Below are positions 1-10,698 of a stretch of DNA of 64,000 nucleotides, piece after piece. How positions within the stretch are numbered: position 1 is the first letter of the stretch; every line of letters starts with the position of its first letter. Both the position numbers and the translations under genes were made by a program. The stretch covers positions 614,118 to 678,117 of the forward strand of contig NZ_BMML01000001.1 in NCBI RefSeq assembly GCF_014645815.1, written 5' to 3'. The notes under the pieces were generated by a model. That model had not been told where the DNA came from, made no database searches, and saw only the letters and a program-made list of their open reading frames with translations. This DNA comes from Streptomyces fuscichromogenes. Lineage in GTDB: Bacteria; Actinomycetota; Actinomycetes; Streptomycetales; Streptomycetaceae.

Positions 1-1
1 C

Positions 2-604
2 GAGCAGTGGCACCGCCCCACGGCCGAACTGGTAGCTCGGCTCGCAGACGAGGTGGGCCGGCGAGTGGAGGCCTTCTTCTTCGTCACGCCACCGGGAGGG
101 CAAGGGCTTGCCGTGCATCGGGATGACGCGGATGTGCTCCTCCTGCAAGTGGCGGGCAGCAAGCGGTGGACAGTCCGAAGCGGCCCGCCTGATCACCATT
201 GGCAGGCCGGAGAGGTGTCGGGAGACGCTGGCCCCGTTCTACTGAACGCCACAGTGACCAAAGGGCAAGTGCTCTACATCCCGCGCGGATATGCCCATTC
301 CGCTGTGGGCGATCAGGGCTTGTCGGCTCATCTCTCCCTGACCGTCCGGGAGATAGGCGGACTTCACCTCACGCGCGCCATACCGCGACTGCTCTGCGAA
401 GGGGTGCGGCTGCCTGCGCGCCCCCTTGAGGAGTCCGGACTGCTGGAGTCCGCGAGCAGGCTACTCGAGGCCGCACGTGAGCGGCTGGCGACCCTCGAGC
501 CGTGCGACCTGGTGCGGTACGCGCGGGTGATGCAGCGTGACCAGAAGCTCAACAACACAGAACCCGCATCCGTGGCCCGATTCGCTGAACAACTGACCGA
601 ATAA
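2..604 (+). CDS. JmjC/cupin_4-type oxygenase, 5' end outside window
   Basis: The reading frame is open from the first bases, so the gene starts upstream; about 200 residues are visible and it ends at TAA 602-604. An HRD motif (visible residues 39-41) followed by LLQVAGSKRW, and later VLYIPRGYAHSA with a second histidine near residue 99, match the HxD...H iron site and the double-stranded beta-helix of JmjC/cupin_4 proteins. That family contains Fe(II)/2-oxoglutarate protein hydroxylases such as the bacterial ribosomal oxygenases. A GTG at 53 could start a shorter protein, but the upstream frame reads as normal coding sequence. The C-terminal 80 residues look like the helical and winged dimerisation part of such proteins. 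The substrate cannot be told from the sequence; a ribosomal protein or a peptide precursor are both possible. Confidence 0.7.
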   Translation, partial: EQWHRPTAELVARLADEVGRRVEAFFFVTPPGGQGLAVHRDDADVLLLQVAGSKRWTVRSGPPDHHWQAGEVSGDAGPVLLNATVTKGQVLYIPRGYAHSAVGDQGLSAHLSLTVREIGGLHLTRAIPRLLCEGVRLPARPLEESGLLESASRLLEAARERLATLEPCDLVRYARVMQRDQKLNNTEPASVARFAEQLTE

Positions 605-697
605 AAATGCCTCCTCCGCAACCCAGGGTGGTGTGATGGGGCGGCTGTCGTCGCCCAGTTCTCATGGGTTGTTGCCGTGGCTGTGAGCTGGTGCTTC

Positions 698-1159
698 TCA
701 GTTCTTCTGGGTGATGTTCGTGGTGTTGTATGTGAGCCGCGTCAAGCTCTCCGGTCGTGTCCCTCGCCGTGGTGTGGGGGATCGGCTGACGGGCGTTTTC
801 GGGGTTTTGGGTAGCGCGAGGGCGCTTTCGGGGAGTTCGCGGTAGATCTCGCCCATGCTGCCTTCGGGGAGGTGGCGGCGGGGGAAGGCGATCCAATCGT
901 CGTGCATCTCGAAGCGCACTGCGGTGACCAGTCGGATGAGCGCGTCGTCGTTGGGGAAGATCCGGACGACGTCGATCCTGCGCTTGATCTCCCGGTTCAC
1001 CCGCTCCAGCGGGTTCGTCGACTGGATCTTCTTCCCGTGCCTGGGCGGGAAGTCCGCGAACGCGGTCAGATCCTCCTTCGCCTCCAGCGGCATCGCTTTG
1101 ACCTTCGGGAACTGAGTTCCGAGCATGTCGGCAACGGTGTCCAGCTGAGTGCGCACGAC
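698..1159 (-). pseudogene. IS256-family (mutator) transposase remnant, C-terminal part only
   Basis: The reverse strand from about 1156 downward encodes LDTVADMLGTQFPKV, then STNPLERVNREIKRR and RFEMHDDWIAFPRR, the conserved C-terminal region of IS256/mutator-type DDE transposases. The catalytic N-terminal two thirds are missing. The frame continues upstream to 1489, but that part is low-complexity and alanine- or serine-rich, and it runs into the neighbouring hydrolase gene, so it is not transposase. The remnant ends at TGA 698-700. I could not find convincing terminal inverted repeats on either side. It is a decayed, non-mobile fragment. Confidence 0.8.
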
Positions 1160-1235
1160 GAGACTGACGCTCTTGAGAGCGAAGGAGCCGAGCCGACCCG
1201 GGGCCGCAGGATCATGCGTCGAATCGCACGCATCG

Positions 1236-1263
1236 TCACGCCTGCCCTGCCCTGCCCTGCCCG
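1236..1263. repeat. Short CCTGC tandem repeat at the truncated edge of the IS remnant
   Basis: Four consecutive copies of the pentamer CCTGC, followed by a degenerate one, lie about 80 bp upstream of the point where recognisable transposase sequence begins. No gene uses this stretch. It may mark the break where the element was truncated. Confidence 0.5.
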
Positions 1264-1421
1264 CAGCTGCGGCGGCGGGTGCCGATGCAGCTGTCCAGGC
1301 GGCCGTCGCGGCGGGTACGGAGCTCTTCGGCTGACCGTCCTCGCGCGGTGGCTGGTGGCTCCGACCGACTGCCAGGGACGCGGCTATTCCCCAGGGGCCA
1401 CCGGGTGGCGATGCCGCCGAC

Positions 1422-2072
1422 CTACCAGCCCCGCTCGTGCCACTCGCCGAGGTGAGGCCGCTCGGCGCCGAGCGTGGTGTCGTTGCCATGGCCCGGGTAG
1501 ATCCAGGTCTCGTCCGGAAGCACGAAGACCTTCGCTTCCAGGCCCGACATCAACGACTCGAAGTCCTCGGGGCGTGTTGTCCGCCCAGGCCCCCCGGGGA
1601 AGAGGCAGTCCCCGGTGAAGACGTGCGGATGGCCGTGCGGGTCGTCGTAGACCAGGGCGATGGAGCCCGGGGTGTGCCCGACCAGATGGCGGGCGGTCAG
1701 CTCGACACGGCCGACCCGGATCACGTCGCCGTCGCCGACCAGGACGTCGGTGCTGACCGGAATGCCGGAGGCGTCCTCGCGGCCCGCGTACGTCCGCGCA
1801 CCGGTCGCGGCGACGACCTCGGCCAGCGCCTGCCAGTGGTCGCCGTGCTGATGGGTGGTGACGACGGACGCGATGCCGTCGTCACCGATCATGCCCAGGA
1901 GCGTCTCCGCGTCGTTCGCCGCGTCGATCAGCAGTTGCTCGTCGGTGGCGCGGCAACGCAGCAGATAGGCGTTGTTGTCCATCGGACCGACCGCGATCTT
2001 GGTGATCATCAGGTCCTTGAGCTCGTGCACGTCCGCCGGTCCGCCGACCGTCACCGCTCCGCTGTACGTCAT
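1422..2072 (-). CDS. MBL-fold metallo-hydrolase (glyoxalase II-like)
   Basis: The 216-residue protein has the metallo-beta-lactamase signature THQHGDHW, further histidines in HLVGHTPGS, the bridging aspartate in FTGDCLFPGG, and a final metal histidine in YPGHGNDT. This is the full ligand set of the glyoxalase II-like branch of the superfamily, which hydrolyses thioesters and related substrates at a binuclear metal site. I start it at ATG 2072 (MTYSGAV). The frame is open further upstream but there reads as non-coding arginine-rich sequence, and TAGGCT lies exactly 7 nt before this ATG, which fits a leaderless transcript. There is no signal peptide, so it is cytosolic. The substrate is unknown; a mycothiol thioester is one possibility, given the mycothiol-dependent family gene just upstream. 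Confidence 0.85.
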   Translation of the reverse strand: MTYSGAVTVGGPADVHELKDLMITKIAVGPMDNNAYLLRCRATDEQLLIDAANDAETLLGMIGDDGIASVVTTHQHGDHWQALAEVVAATGARTYAGREDASGIPVSTDVLVGDGDVIRVGRVELTARHLVGHTPGSIALVYDDPHGHPHVFTGDCLFPGGPGRTTRPEDFESLMSGLEAKVFVLPDETWIYPGHGNDTTLGAERPHLGEWHERGW

Positions 2073-2079
2073 GGCGATC

Positions 2080-2085
2080 AGCCTA
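2080..2085 (-). promoter_or_regulatory. Probable -10 element (TAGGCT) of a leaderless promoter for the MBL-fold gene
   Basis: On the reverse strand TAGGCT is followed by 7 nt and then ATG 2072, so transcription would begin at or next to the start codon. No good -35 hexamer is visible. Confidence 0.4.
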
Positions 2086-2116
2086 TAGCGGCGAGCGGGC
2101 GCCGATGCGCCGCGCG

Positions 2117-2806
2117 TCACAGCGGCGGAAGCACGGGCAGGGTGCCGCCCTTCACGACCAGCGCCGAGCCGTCGCGGCGGCCGGCCAGCCACCCCAGCAG
2201 GTCGGCGGCGGATCCCTGCACGGCGACCGGCTCACCCGGCGCGCCGCCGCCGGTGGTCCAGACCCGGCCGCTGTCGCTGCGCAGACCGGTCGACGGGACC
2301 TCCCGGTGCCCGCCGAAGCGCTCCGCGAGAAAGTCGATCTCCCGCTCGGTGAACTCCGTCGGCAGGTCCTCCAGCTCGTACCCGATCCCGAGGTCGGCAT
2401 GGTGCAGCTCCACCTCGGCCCAGCGGCGGAACGGCACCCGGGCCGCGCTGTCGGTGACCCCGTTGCGCAGCTCCACCGTGCGCGTCCAGTCCGCGGGCCC
2501 GGCCGCACGGGCCCGGAACCCGGCGTGGCTCTCGCGCAGGTCGTCGAGGTGCACGGCGAGCGCGCGCGGCGCGTCACGCTCGATGTCGGCGTCCCGTGCC
2601 CCGGCGGAGGCGTACATGGGACGTCCGTCCAGGACGTTGGCGAGCGCGTCCGCGTTGCGGGCGAGGTGGGCCAGGACATGGCCGACCGTCCAGCCGGGCA
2701 ACCGTGACGGTCGCGCGCCGACCGCGTTGTCCAGCGCGGCGACCGCGGTGAGGAGCCGTTCGGTCGCTTCCTGTAGGGACGCCAGGTCATGAGCGTGATC
2801 AATCAT
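2117..2806 (-). CDS. Maleylpyruvate isomerase family mycothiol-dependent enzyme
   Basis: This 229-residue protein begins with a DinB-like four-helix region containing LPGWTVGHVLAHLARNADAL, the hallmark of the mycothiol-dependent maleylpyruvate isomerase N-terminal domain. The histidines in GHVLAHL and the later EVELHHADLG match the family's metal-binding triad. The C-terminal part (EPVAVQGSAADLLGWLAGR) resembles the small SCP2-like domain often attached. Members transfer or isomerise with mycothiol as cofactor. Start ATG 2806 (MIDHAHD) is preceded at 7 nt by TACTGT. It lies divergently to uvrA with 225 bp between them. The exact substrate is not predictable. Confidence 0.85.
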   Translation of the reverse strand: MIDHAHDLASLQEATERLLTAVAALDNAVGARPSRLPGWTVGHVLAHLARNADALANVLDGRPMYASAGARDADIERDAPRALAVHLDDLRESHAGFRARAAGPADWTRTVELRNGVTDSAARVPFRRWAEVELHHADLGIGYELEDLPTEFTEREIDFLAERFGGHREVPSTGLRSDSGRVWTTGGGAPGEPVAVQGSAADLLGWLAGRRDGSALVVKGGTLPVLPPL

Positions 2807-2813
2807 GGGGCTG

Positions 2814-2842
2814 ACAGTAGCCCCGCCACACCTTCGGGTGAA
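2814..2842 (-). promoter_or_regulatory. Probable leaderless promoter of the mycothiol-dependent gene
   Basis: Reverse strand: TTCACC, 17 nt, TACTGT, 7 nt, ATG 2806. The -35 region overlaps a short inverted repeat, CCTTC-GGGT-GAAGG, which could be an operator. Confidence 0.4.
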
Positions 2843-3031
2843 GGTTTCACGCGAGCTGCGTAAATCGAATGCGCGTGCTATATCGTCGGTGGCGGCGTCG
2901 GGCATGCTGGATGGTCCGGGATTGTTCGCACATCCAGGAATCCGACCGGCGTTGTCAGTGGCTCCCCCTAGTCTGAAGAAGGCACGGGGCCCTGCCCCTG
3001 CCACTTCTCTCAAGAAAGGTGCGGACCGGCT

Positions 3032-6088
<3,057 letters not shown>

Positions 6089-6136
6089 GGCCGCCGAGGC
6101 CGCCGGACGGACGGTTCGGAAAAATCCAGAAAAGTG

Positions 6137-6171
6137 CGGTGCCCCGCGGGAACTTCCCGCGGGGCACCGCT
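6137..6171 (+). terminator. Strong stem-loop terminator after uvrA
   Basis: A perfect 16-bp stem (6137-6152 with 6156-6171, core TGCCCCGCGGGA) with a 3-nt loop lies 49 bp after the uvrA stop. There is no U-tract, as is usual in Streptomyces. It sits between convergent uvrA and the sugar kinase gene and could serve both. Confidence 0.8.
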
Positions 6172-6297
6172 CGTTCCATCATCAGCCGCCCGATTCCCGC
6201 GGCCACGGTGAACCTTGACTCCTCAACAGCGAGATCAGAGCGAGATCAGTGCGATCGGCGGCATCGTGGGAAGCGGCGCGAGCGAGCCGAACACCCC

Positions 6298-7209
6298 CTA
6301 CTGGTCCGTGAGTTCGGCGGCATACGGCGGTTCCGCGCCCGCCCGGGAGCAGGTGATCGCGGCTGCCCGCGCCGCGAAACGCAGCAGACTCGTCCAGCCG
6401 TCGGAGCCCAGTCCCAGGAGCGCCTCAACCGACAGGGCGTCCTGCGCCGCCAGGCCGTGCAGCAAAGCCGCGTTCACCGTGTCGCCGGCGCCGATCGTGT
6501 CCACGACGGCGACCTCCTCACCAGGGACGGCGTACACGGTGCCGTCGCGGGTGAAGGCGCTGAGACCGTCACCGCCGTGGGTGATCACCACGGCCGAGGG
6601 GCCCGCCGACAGCCATTCGTGCGGGGTGCCGCCCAGCCACAGAGCGTCCTCCTCCGAGAGCTTGAGGAGGGTCACCGAGGGCAGCCAGCTCTTGAAACGC
6701 GCCCGGTAGGCGTCCGGATCCGCGATCAGACTCGCCCGGATGTTCGGGTCGAGCGCGGTGAACAGGCCCTGCCCGGCCGCTTCGCGCATCAGTTCCTCAT
6801 AGGCGCTCGCCCCCGGTTCCAGGACGAGCGAGAGCGTGCCGAAGGAGACGGCACGGGTCGTGGCGGGAAGACCGGCGGGGGCGGTGAACAGGCGGTCGGC
6901 GGTGCCCTCGACATAGAAGGAGTAGGAGGCCGAGCCCTGCGGACCGATCGTGGCGGCCGCGAGGGTGGTCGGTTCCGGACCGCGCTCCACGAGGGAGACG
7001 TCCACACCCGCCTGCCGCAACCCGTCCAGCAGGGCCGTGCCGAAGGCGTCGGCGGAGGCGCGGGAGCAGAACGCGGTGGGGGAGCCGAGGCGGCCGAGGG
7101 CCACGGCCGTGTTGTACGGGCCGCCGCCGAGCGCCGGTTGCAGGGCCGCGAGGGCGCCAGTGCCCTGCGGCACCAGGTCGATCAGTGCTTCACCGGCGAC
7201 GACGATCAC
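6298..7209 (-). CDS. PfkB-family carbohydrate kinase (fructokinase-like)
   Basis: The 303-residue protein starts VIVVAGEALIDLVPQG and has the PfkB signatures GGGPYNTAVALGRLG near the N-terminus and DTIGAGDTVNAALL near the C-terminus, where GAGD carries the catalytic aspartate. These kinases phosphorylate sugars with ATP; the AGEALIDL start and size suit fructokinase-like enzymes. The start is GTG 7209, which overlaps the TGA of the LacI regulator as GTGA, so the two are translationally coupled. The preceding GAAAGGA supports this start. The sugar is not certain; it is probably the inducer, or its product, sensed by the LacI partner. Confidence 0.88.
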   Translation of the reverse strand: MIVVAGEALIDLVPQGTGALAALQPALGGGPYNTAVALGRLGSPTAFCSRASADAFGTALLDGLRQAGVDVSLVERGPEPTTLAAATIGPQGSASYSFYVEGTADRLFTAPAGLPATTRAVSFGTLSLVLEPGASAYEELMREAAGQGLFTALDPNIRASLIADPDAYRARFKSWLPSVTLLKLSEEDALWLGGTPHEWLSAGPSAVVITHGGDGLSAFTRDGTVYAVPGEEVAVVDTIGAGDTVNAALLHGLAAQDALSVEALLGLGSDGWTSLLRFAARAAAITCSRAGAEPPYAAELTDQ

Positions 7210-8363
7210 GAGAGGGTTCCTTTCTCCGGGTGTTCGGGGTGTTCGGGGTGTTCGGGGCGTTCGGGGTTCTCGGGCTGCCCGGGGTGCCGGGGGCGCGCGG
7301 ACCGTGGGGCCCGTGGTCCCCGCGCGGCTGCCGGCCCCGCGCAGCCCTCCTCCGGGCACCCGCACGACGTCCGGTGCGCGAAGGTGCACGGCAGCCGTAC
7401 GGTCCGGGCCGGCCGGTCGGGTGAGGCCAGCCGTTCGAGGAGCACCCGGACCGCCTCGGCGCCGAGCTCCCTGCTGGGCTGGGCGATGGCGGTGAGCCGG
7501 GGGGAGAAGAGGTCGGCCCAGGCGAAGTCGTCGAAGCAGCACAGGGCGATGTCGTCCGGTACGGAGAGGCCCCGCGCGCGCAATGTGCGCAGAGCGCCGA
7601 TGGTCATCGCGTTGTTGGCGGTGACGAGCGCCGTGGGCGGGGCGGCGAGCGACAGCAGCGCGGCGGTGGCCTGCTCGGCGCCCGAGGATGCGGAGTCGCC
7701 GGGGGCGATCAGGGTGTCGTCGAGGGGCAGTCCGGCCGTGGCCAGCCCCTGCCGGTAGCCGGAGATCCGCTCGCCGGTGGTGCTCAGTCCGGGCAGCCCC
7801 GCGACCAGCCCGATCCGGCGGTGCCCGAGACCGGCGAGGTGGGTGACGAGCCGGGCCATCGGCCCGGTGTTCTCGGCGCAGACCTGGTCGAAGGGCGGGG
7901 CGCTGTCCGCACGGTCGTCGATGACCCGGTCCAGGAGGACGGTCGGCACGGCATGGCGGCCGAGGTAGTCGAGGAGTGCCCGAGGGGCGGCGGAGGGGGC
8001 GACGATCAGGCCGTCGACGCGGCGCTCGTGGAGGAGCTGGACGACCTTGCGTTCATGCTCGGGGTCGTCGTGCGGGTCGGCGATGAGCAGGCTGTAGCCG
8101 TGCTCCAGGACGGCGGCCTCGACGCCCTGGAGGATCTCCGTGAAGTAGGGGTTGCTGATCGCCGACACCGCGAGCCCGATGGACCGGGTGCGGGAGGTCA
8201 CCAGCGAGCGGGCGAGGGTGTTGGGCGTGTAGCCCAGCTCGTCGATGGCGTCGAGGACTGCCTGACGGGTGTGGGGCAGCACCGGCCGGGTGTCGTTCAG
8301 CACGTGGGAGACGGTCGCCACGGAGACACCGGCGCTCCGCGCGACGTCGGCCATGGTGGGCAT
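7206..8363 (-). CDS. LacI-family transcriptional regulator
   Basis: A 385-residue repressor with a classical LacI helix-turn-helix, MADVARSAGVSVATVSHVLN at residues 4-23, then the hinge and a periplasmic-binding-protein-like effector domain (SNPYFTEILQGVEAA, VDGLIVAPS, RRIGLVAG, DDIALCCFDD). I chose ATG 8363 (MPTMADV); an ATG three codons later is also possible. The last roughly 45 residues extend beyond the usual LacI end and consist of Pro-, Arg- and Glu-rich repeats (PEHPEHPEHPE) coded by a 9-bp tandem repeat. It is coupled to the downstream sugar kinase. A perfect 26-bp palindrome 132 bp upstream is the obvious operator, so autoregulation of the pair is likely. Confidence 0.93.
   Translation of the reverse strand: MPTMADVARSAGVSVATVSHVLNDTRPVLPHTRQAVLDAIDELGYTPNTLARSLVTSRTRSIGLAVSAISNPYFTEILQGVEAAVLEHGYSLLIADPHDDPEHERKVVQLLHERRVDGLIVAPSAAPRALLDYLGRHAVPTVLLDRVIDDRADSAPPFDQVCAENTGPMARLVTHLAGLGHRRIGLVAGLPGLSTTGERISGYRQGLATAGLPLDDTLIAPGDSASSGAEQATAALLSLAAPPTALVTANNAMTIGALRTLRARGLSVPDDIALCCFDDFAWADLFSPRLTAIAQPSRELGAEAVRVLLERLASPDRPARTVRLPCTFAHRTSCGCPEEGCAGPAAARGPRAPRSARPRHPGQPENPERPEHPEHPEHPEKGTLS
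7230..7265 (-). repeat. 9-bp tandem repeat coding the LacI C-terminal PEH repeats
   Basis: On the plus strand GTGTTCGGG occurs three times in a row and then once as GCGTTCGGG. Read in reverse it encodes proline-glutamate-histidine triplets (proline-glutamate-arginine in the variant copy) at the end of the repressor, just before the kinase start. Confidence 0.75.
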
Positions 8364-8494
8364 GAGGCTCCCCTCGTCGCTTCCCGTCGCCTCCGGACCT
8401 GGGCAGGAACTCCTCGGTTCCGGCTCGGGCCACCGGGATCCGCTCAGCCTTCCGTGGGCCCTGGGCCGGGAAGCTACCTCATGCGACGCGTCCG

Positions 8495-8520
8495 CGTAAA
8501 CGCTTGCGCAAGCGTTTACG
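8495..8520. promoter_or_regulatory. LacI-type operator, perfect 26-bp palindrome
   Basis: CGTAAACGCTTGC (8495-8507) is followed directly by its exact reverse complement GCAAGCGTTTACG (8508-8520). The core AAACG-CTTGCGCAAG-CGTTT fits the CG-centred sites of LacI/GalR regulators. It lies 132 bp before the lacI start and 167 bp before the divergent Rieske gene, so it could control either or both. Confidence 0.8.
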
Positions 8521-8613
8521 TCCTGCCGGGTCAGCCCCAGGCCCAGCCCCGTCCCCTTCACGCTCCAGTGCCGCACCCCACCCCGAAGCGGGACGATCCA
8601 CCCAGGTAGGGTC

Positions 8614-8645
8614 GTCCCGCACCGCACCGCACCGCACCGCACCGC
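8614..8645. repeat. ACCGC pentamer repeat upstream of the Rieske gene
   Basis: Five or more consecutive CGCAC/ACCGC pentamers lie 40-70 bp before the start of the Rieske lipoprotein gene. No gene uses them. They may be slippage-prone. Confidence 0.55.
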
Positions 8646-8686
8646 CCTGCACCGCTCTCACCGCACCGATCCGCCAGGAGCCTTTT

Positions 8687-9115
8687 GTGACCGCGTGTCC
8701 CTCTGCGAGTCGCCGTACCGTCCTGCGTGGAGCGGCCGTCACCTCGGTCGCCGGGCTGGGGGCGGCTGCCTGCAAGGCACCCGGCGGGGCGGCCACGGCG
8801 CAGGCCACGCCGACCGCGCCGGTCGACCTCGGAGCCGAGAGCGAGGTCGCGAGGGGCGGCGCCCAGCTCTACCGGGATCACAACGTGGTCGTCAGCCGGT
8901 CCGCCGGCGGCGTCCTGAAGGCGTTCAGCACGATCTGCACGCACGCGGGGTGCCCGATCAACAGACTCCAGGACACGACATTGGTCTGCCCCTGTCACGG
9001 CAGCGAGTTCGACGCCCTGACCGGGAAGGTGGTGCGGTCGCCGGCCACCGAGCCGTTGGACGAACTGCCGGTGAAGACGGCGAACGGCCGGATCGTGGCG
9101 GGACCCGGCGCCTGA
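8687..9115 (+). CDS. Rieske [2Fe-2S] lipoprotein with Tat-type signal
   Basis: The 142-residue product has an N-terminal SRRTVLRGAAVTSVAG, a twin-arginine signal, followed by GAAAC, which fits a lipobox, so it is probably exported folded and anchored outside the membrane. The Rieske cluster ligands are CTHAGC and CPCHGSEFD, with the usual C-x-H and C-x2-H spacing. Such small Rieske proteins transfer electrons, but the partner is not visible here. The GTG start at 8687 has CAGGAG 6 nt upstream. Neighbours are the divergent LacI gene and a convergent XRE-type gene, neither obviously related. Confidence 0.88.
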   Translation: MTACPSASRRTVLRGAAVTSVAGLGAAACKAPGGAATAQATPTAPVDLGAESEVARGGAQLYRDHNVVVSRSAGGVLKAFSTICTHAGCPINRLQDTTLVCPCHGSEFDALTGKVVRSPATEPLDELPVKTANGRIVAGPGA

Positions 9116-9162
9116 TCCCGGGGAACCGGGGGCGGGGCGAGGGGCGGGGTCTCAGCGTCGGC

Positions 9163-10110
9163 TCACTCCCAGTCCCAGCCGATCCCCAGCAGGCCCGGCC
9201 GTACCCGGGGCTCGACCAGGTGGACGGAGCGGTGCAGCCCGCTCAGCGGCAGGGTCTGCCGGCCGCTGCGCGGGGCCGCCGCCGAGTGCTGGGCGAACCG
9301 GTGGCAGCGGGTCGGCAGCGCGTCGGCGGCGAAACGCACCTGAAGGGTGTACTGGCCGCCGGGAAAGCCGAAACCGCGGACGTACTCGCGTGAGACACCG
9401 GCCGTGCCGTCCTCGACGGCGTAGCGGAACAGGAAGGTGTCGCCGGAGCGCAGCCGGGTGCCGAAGAGGAGTTCGGCGACGAGGAGCCCGGTCTCCTGGT
9501 CCGAACGGACGCGTCCCGCGCGGCAGTTCTCCAGTGCGTGCACGGTCATGTGCTGCGGGGCGCAACCGGGGTCGCCGTGGTGGACGGCGACGAAGCGGTC
9601 GACGCCGTCCCGGTGGGCGCGGACGATGTGCTGGGACTCGCGGGCGGCCAGTTCACGGTGGCCGCCGATCCGTATCCGCTCGTGGTGTCCCAGGGTGTGC
9701 AGGCCGCCGTCGAGGGACCAGTCGAGCTCGTCCTGCAACCGGTCCAGGACGTCACAGGCCTCGATCAGCGAGCGGTACGAGCGGGTGGCGGGGCGGCGCG
9801 CGGTCGGGCCCTGGTCGGTCTCGGCGAGCAGCCGGATCAGGGACTCGTCCGGGAGCTGGAGGATCTCCTCCAGTGCGCGGACGGCCCGCAGCGACTCCGG
9901 GCGCTGGGGGCGGCGGGCACCCTGCTGCCAGTAGCTCAGACTGGTGACCCCCACTTTGACGCCGTAGCGCGACAGGTGGTGTTGCACGCGCTGGAGCGGC
10001 AGCCCCCGGGCGGCGATGGCGGCGCGCAGGGCCACATGGAAGGGGCCGCCGCGCAGGGCCGAGTCCAGTTCCGCGGTGGCGACGTCCGCGTGCTGTGTGC
10101 CGTGCCGCAT
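9163..10110 (-). CDS. XRE-like helix-turn-helix protein, conserved in actinomycetes
   Basis: A 315-residue cytosolic protein. Residues about 25-75 (LRAAIAARGLPLQRVQHHLS... VTSLSYWQQGARRPQRPES) read as an XRE-type helix-turn-helix with a SYWQQG recognition helix. The remainder (residues 120-300) has no domain I can name; it carries a histidine-rich stretch (HTLGHHERIRIGGHRE) and AVHHGDPGC, and looks like a beta-rich sensor domain. The GAAAGG ribosome site is 8 nt before ATG 10110. It is convergent with the Rieske gene and divergent from uvrC. Probably a regulator, with unknown target and ligand. Confidence 0.7.
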   Translation of the reverse strand: MRHGTQHADVATAELDSALRGGPFHVALRAAIAARGLPLQRVQHHLSRYGVKVGVTSLSYWQQGARRPQRPESLRAVRALEEILQLPDESLIRLLAETDQGPTARRPATRSYRSLIEACDVLDRLQDELDWSLDGGLHTLGHHERIRIGGHRELAARESQHIVRAHRDGVDRFVAVHHGDPGCAPQHMTVHALENCRAGRVRSDQETGLLVAELLFGTRLRSGDTFLFRYAVEDGTAGVSREYVRGFGFPGGQYTLQVRFAADALPTRCHRFAQHSAAAPRSGRQTLPLSGLHRSVHLVEPRVRPGLLGIGWDWE

Positions 10111-10543
10111 GCAGAGGGCCTTTCTGTCGGGGGGTTCAACGGCTGGTCAGGCCGTTGACGCGGTTCGGGGCCAGCCCGTCGGTGCCGGGGCGGCGGCACC
10201 AGGGGGGGTACGCCGCGTCCGCTGGCCGTCGCTCACGGCCCCGAGTTCCCCCGCATTGAAGCGTGTTGACCAATCCCCGACAACACCTTCGGCCGGTCCG
10301 GAGCGCCCACCTGGCCGAGGCACGACCCCGTGACCGGCGGGATTGCGCGGGCGCGGCGATAGCGCCGTCGGCCAGGAGGCCGGAGATCGTTCGTGCGGAA
10401 GGCGCAGATTTGGGGAGGAAGCCGCGCGAGATCCGTCACGATCGGCCCGGCGGCTCCGTGCCGGTCACGCACCGGGCCCGCGAGTGCGGCATGCCGGAAC
10501 GGCTCGCGACGTCACCGAGGTGTCCGATTCCGTGATCCGCTCT

Positions 10544-10623
10544 CCAGGCGACCAGGCGACCAGGCGACCAGGCGACCAGGCGACCAGGCGACCAGGCGAC
10601 CAGGCGACCAGGCGACCAGGCGA
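10544..10623. repeat. Ten perfect tandem copies of an 8-bp unit upstream of uvrC
   Basis: CCAGGCGA is repeated ten times without a mismatch over 80 bp, ending 75 bp before the uvrC start codon. The unit is not a multiple of three and no gene crosses it, so length change would act on promoter spacing or transcript structure, not on a protein. Confidence 0.95.
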
Positions 10624-10685
10624 CCCCGGGAGACCTCTGCTCGGACGGTTGTCCACAGGCCCGTCGCGGTGTCGGTGCTCGCCAG

Positions 10686-10691
10686 TAGGGT
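10686..10691 (+). promoter_or_regulatory. Probable -10 element (TAGGGT) for uvrC
   Basis: TAGGGT is followed by 7 nt and ATG 10699, the spacing expected of a leaderless transcript. A -35 hexamer at normal distance is not clear. Confidence 0.4.
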
Positions 10692-10698
10692 GTGAGAC

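Larger units (their letters stand above)
10111..10698. other. 588-bp intergenic region between the XRE-type gene and uvrC
   Basis: I see no credible gene here. It holds the upstream region of the leftward XRE-type gene, an array of ten 8-bp repeats at 10544-10623, and the uvrC promoter region with TAGGGT at 10686. The open frames through the repeat array are artefacts of its periodicity. Confidence 0.6.

Noticed and set aside
1160..1489. N-terminal part of the transposase frame
   Set aside because: The open frame continues, but the sequence is low-complexity, lacks transposase motifs and runs into the MBL-fold gene.
2807..3031. SOS box for uvrA
   Set aside because: I looked for an actinobacterial LexA site of the form TCGAAC-N4-GTTCGA and found only partial matches around TCGAATGCGCG.
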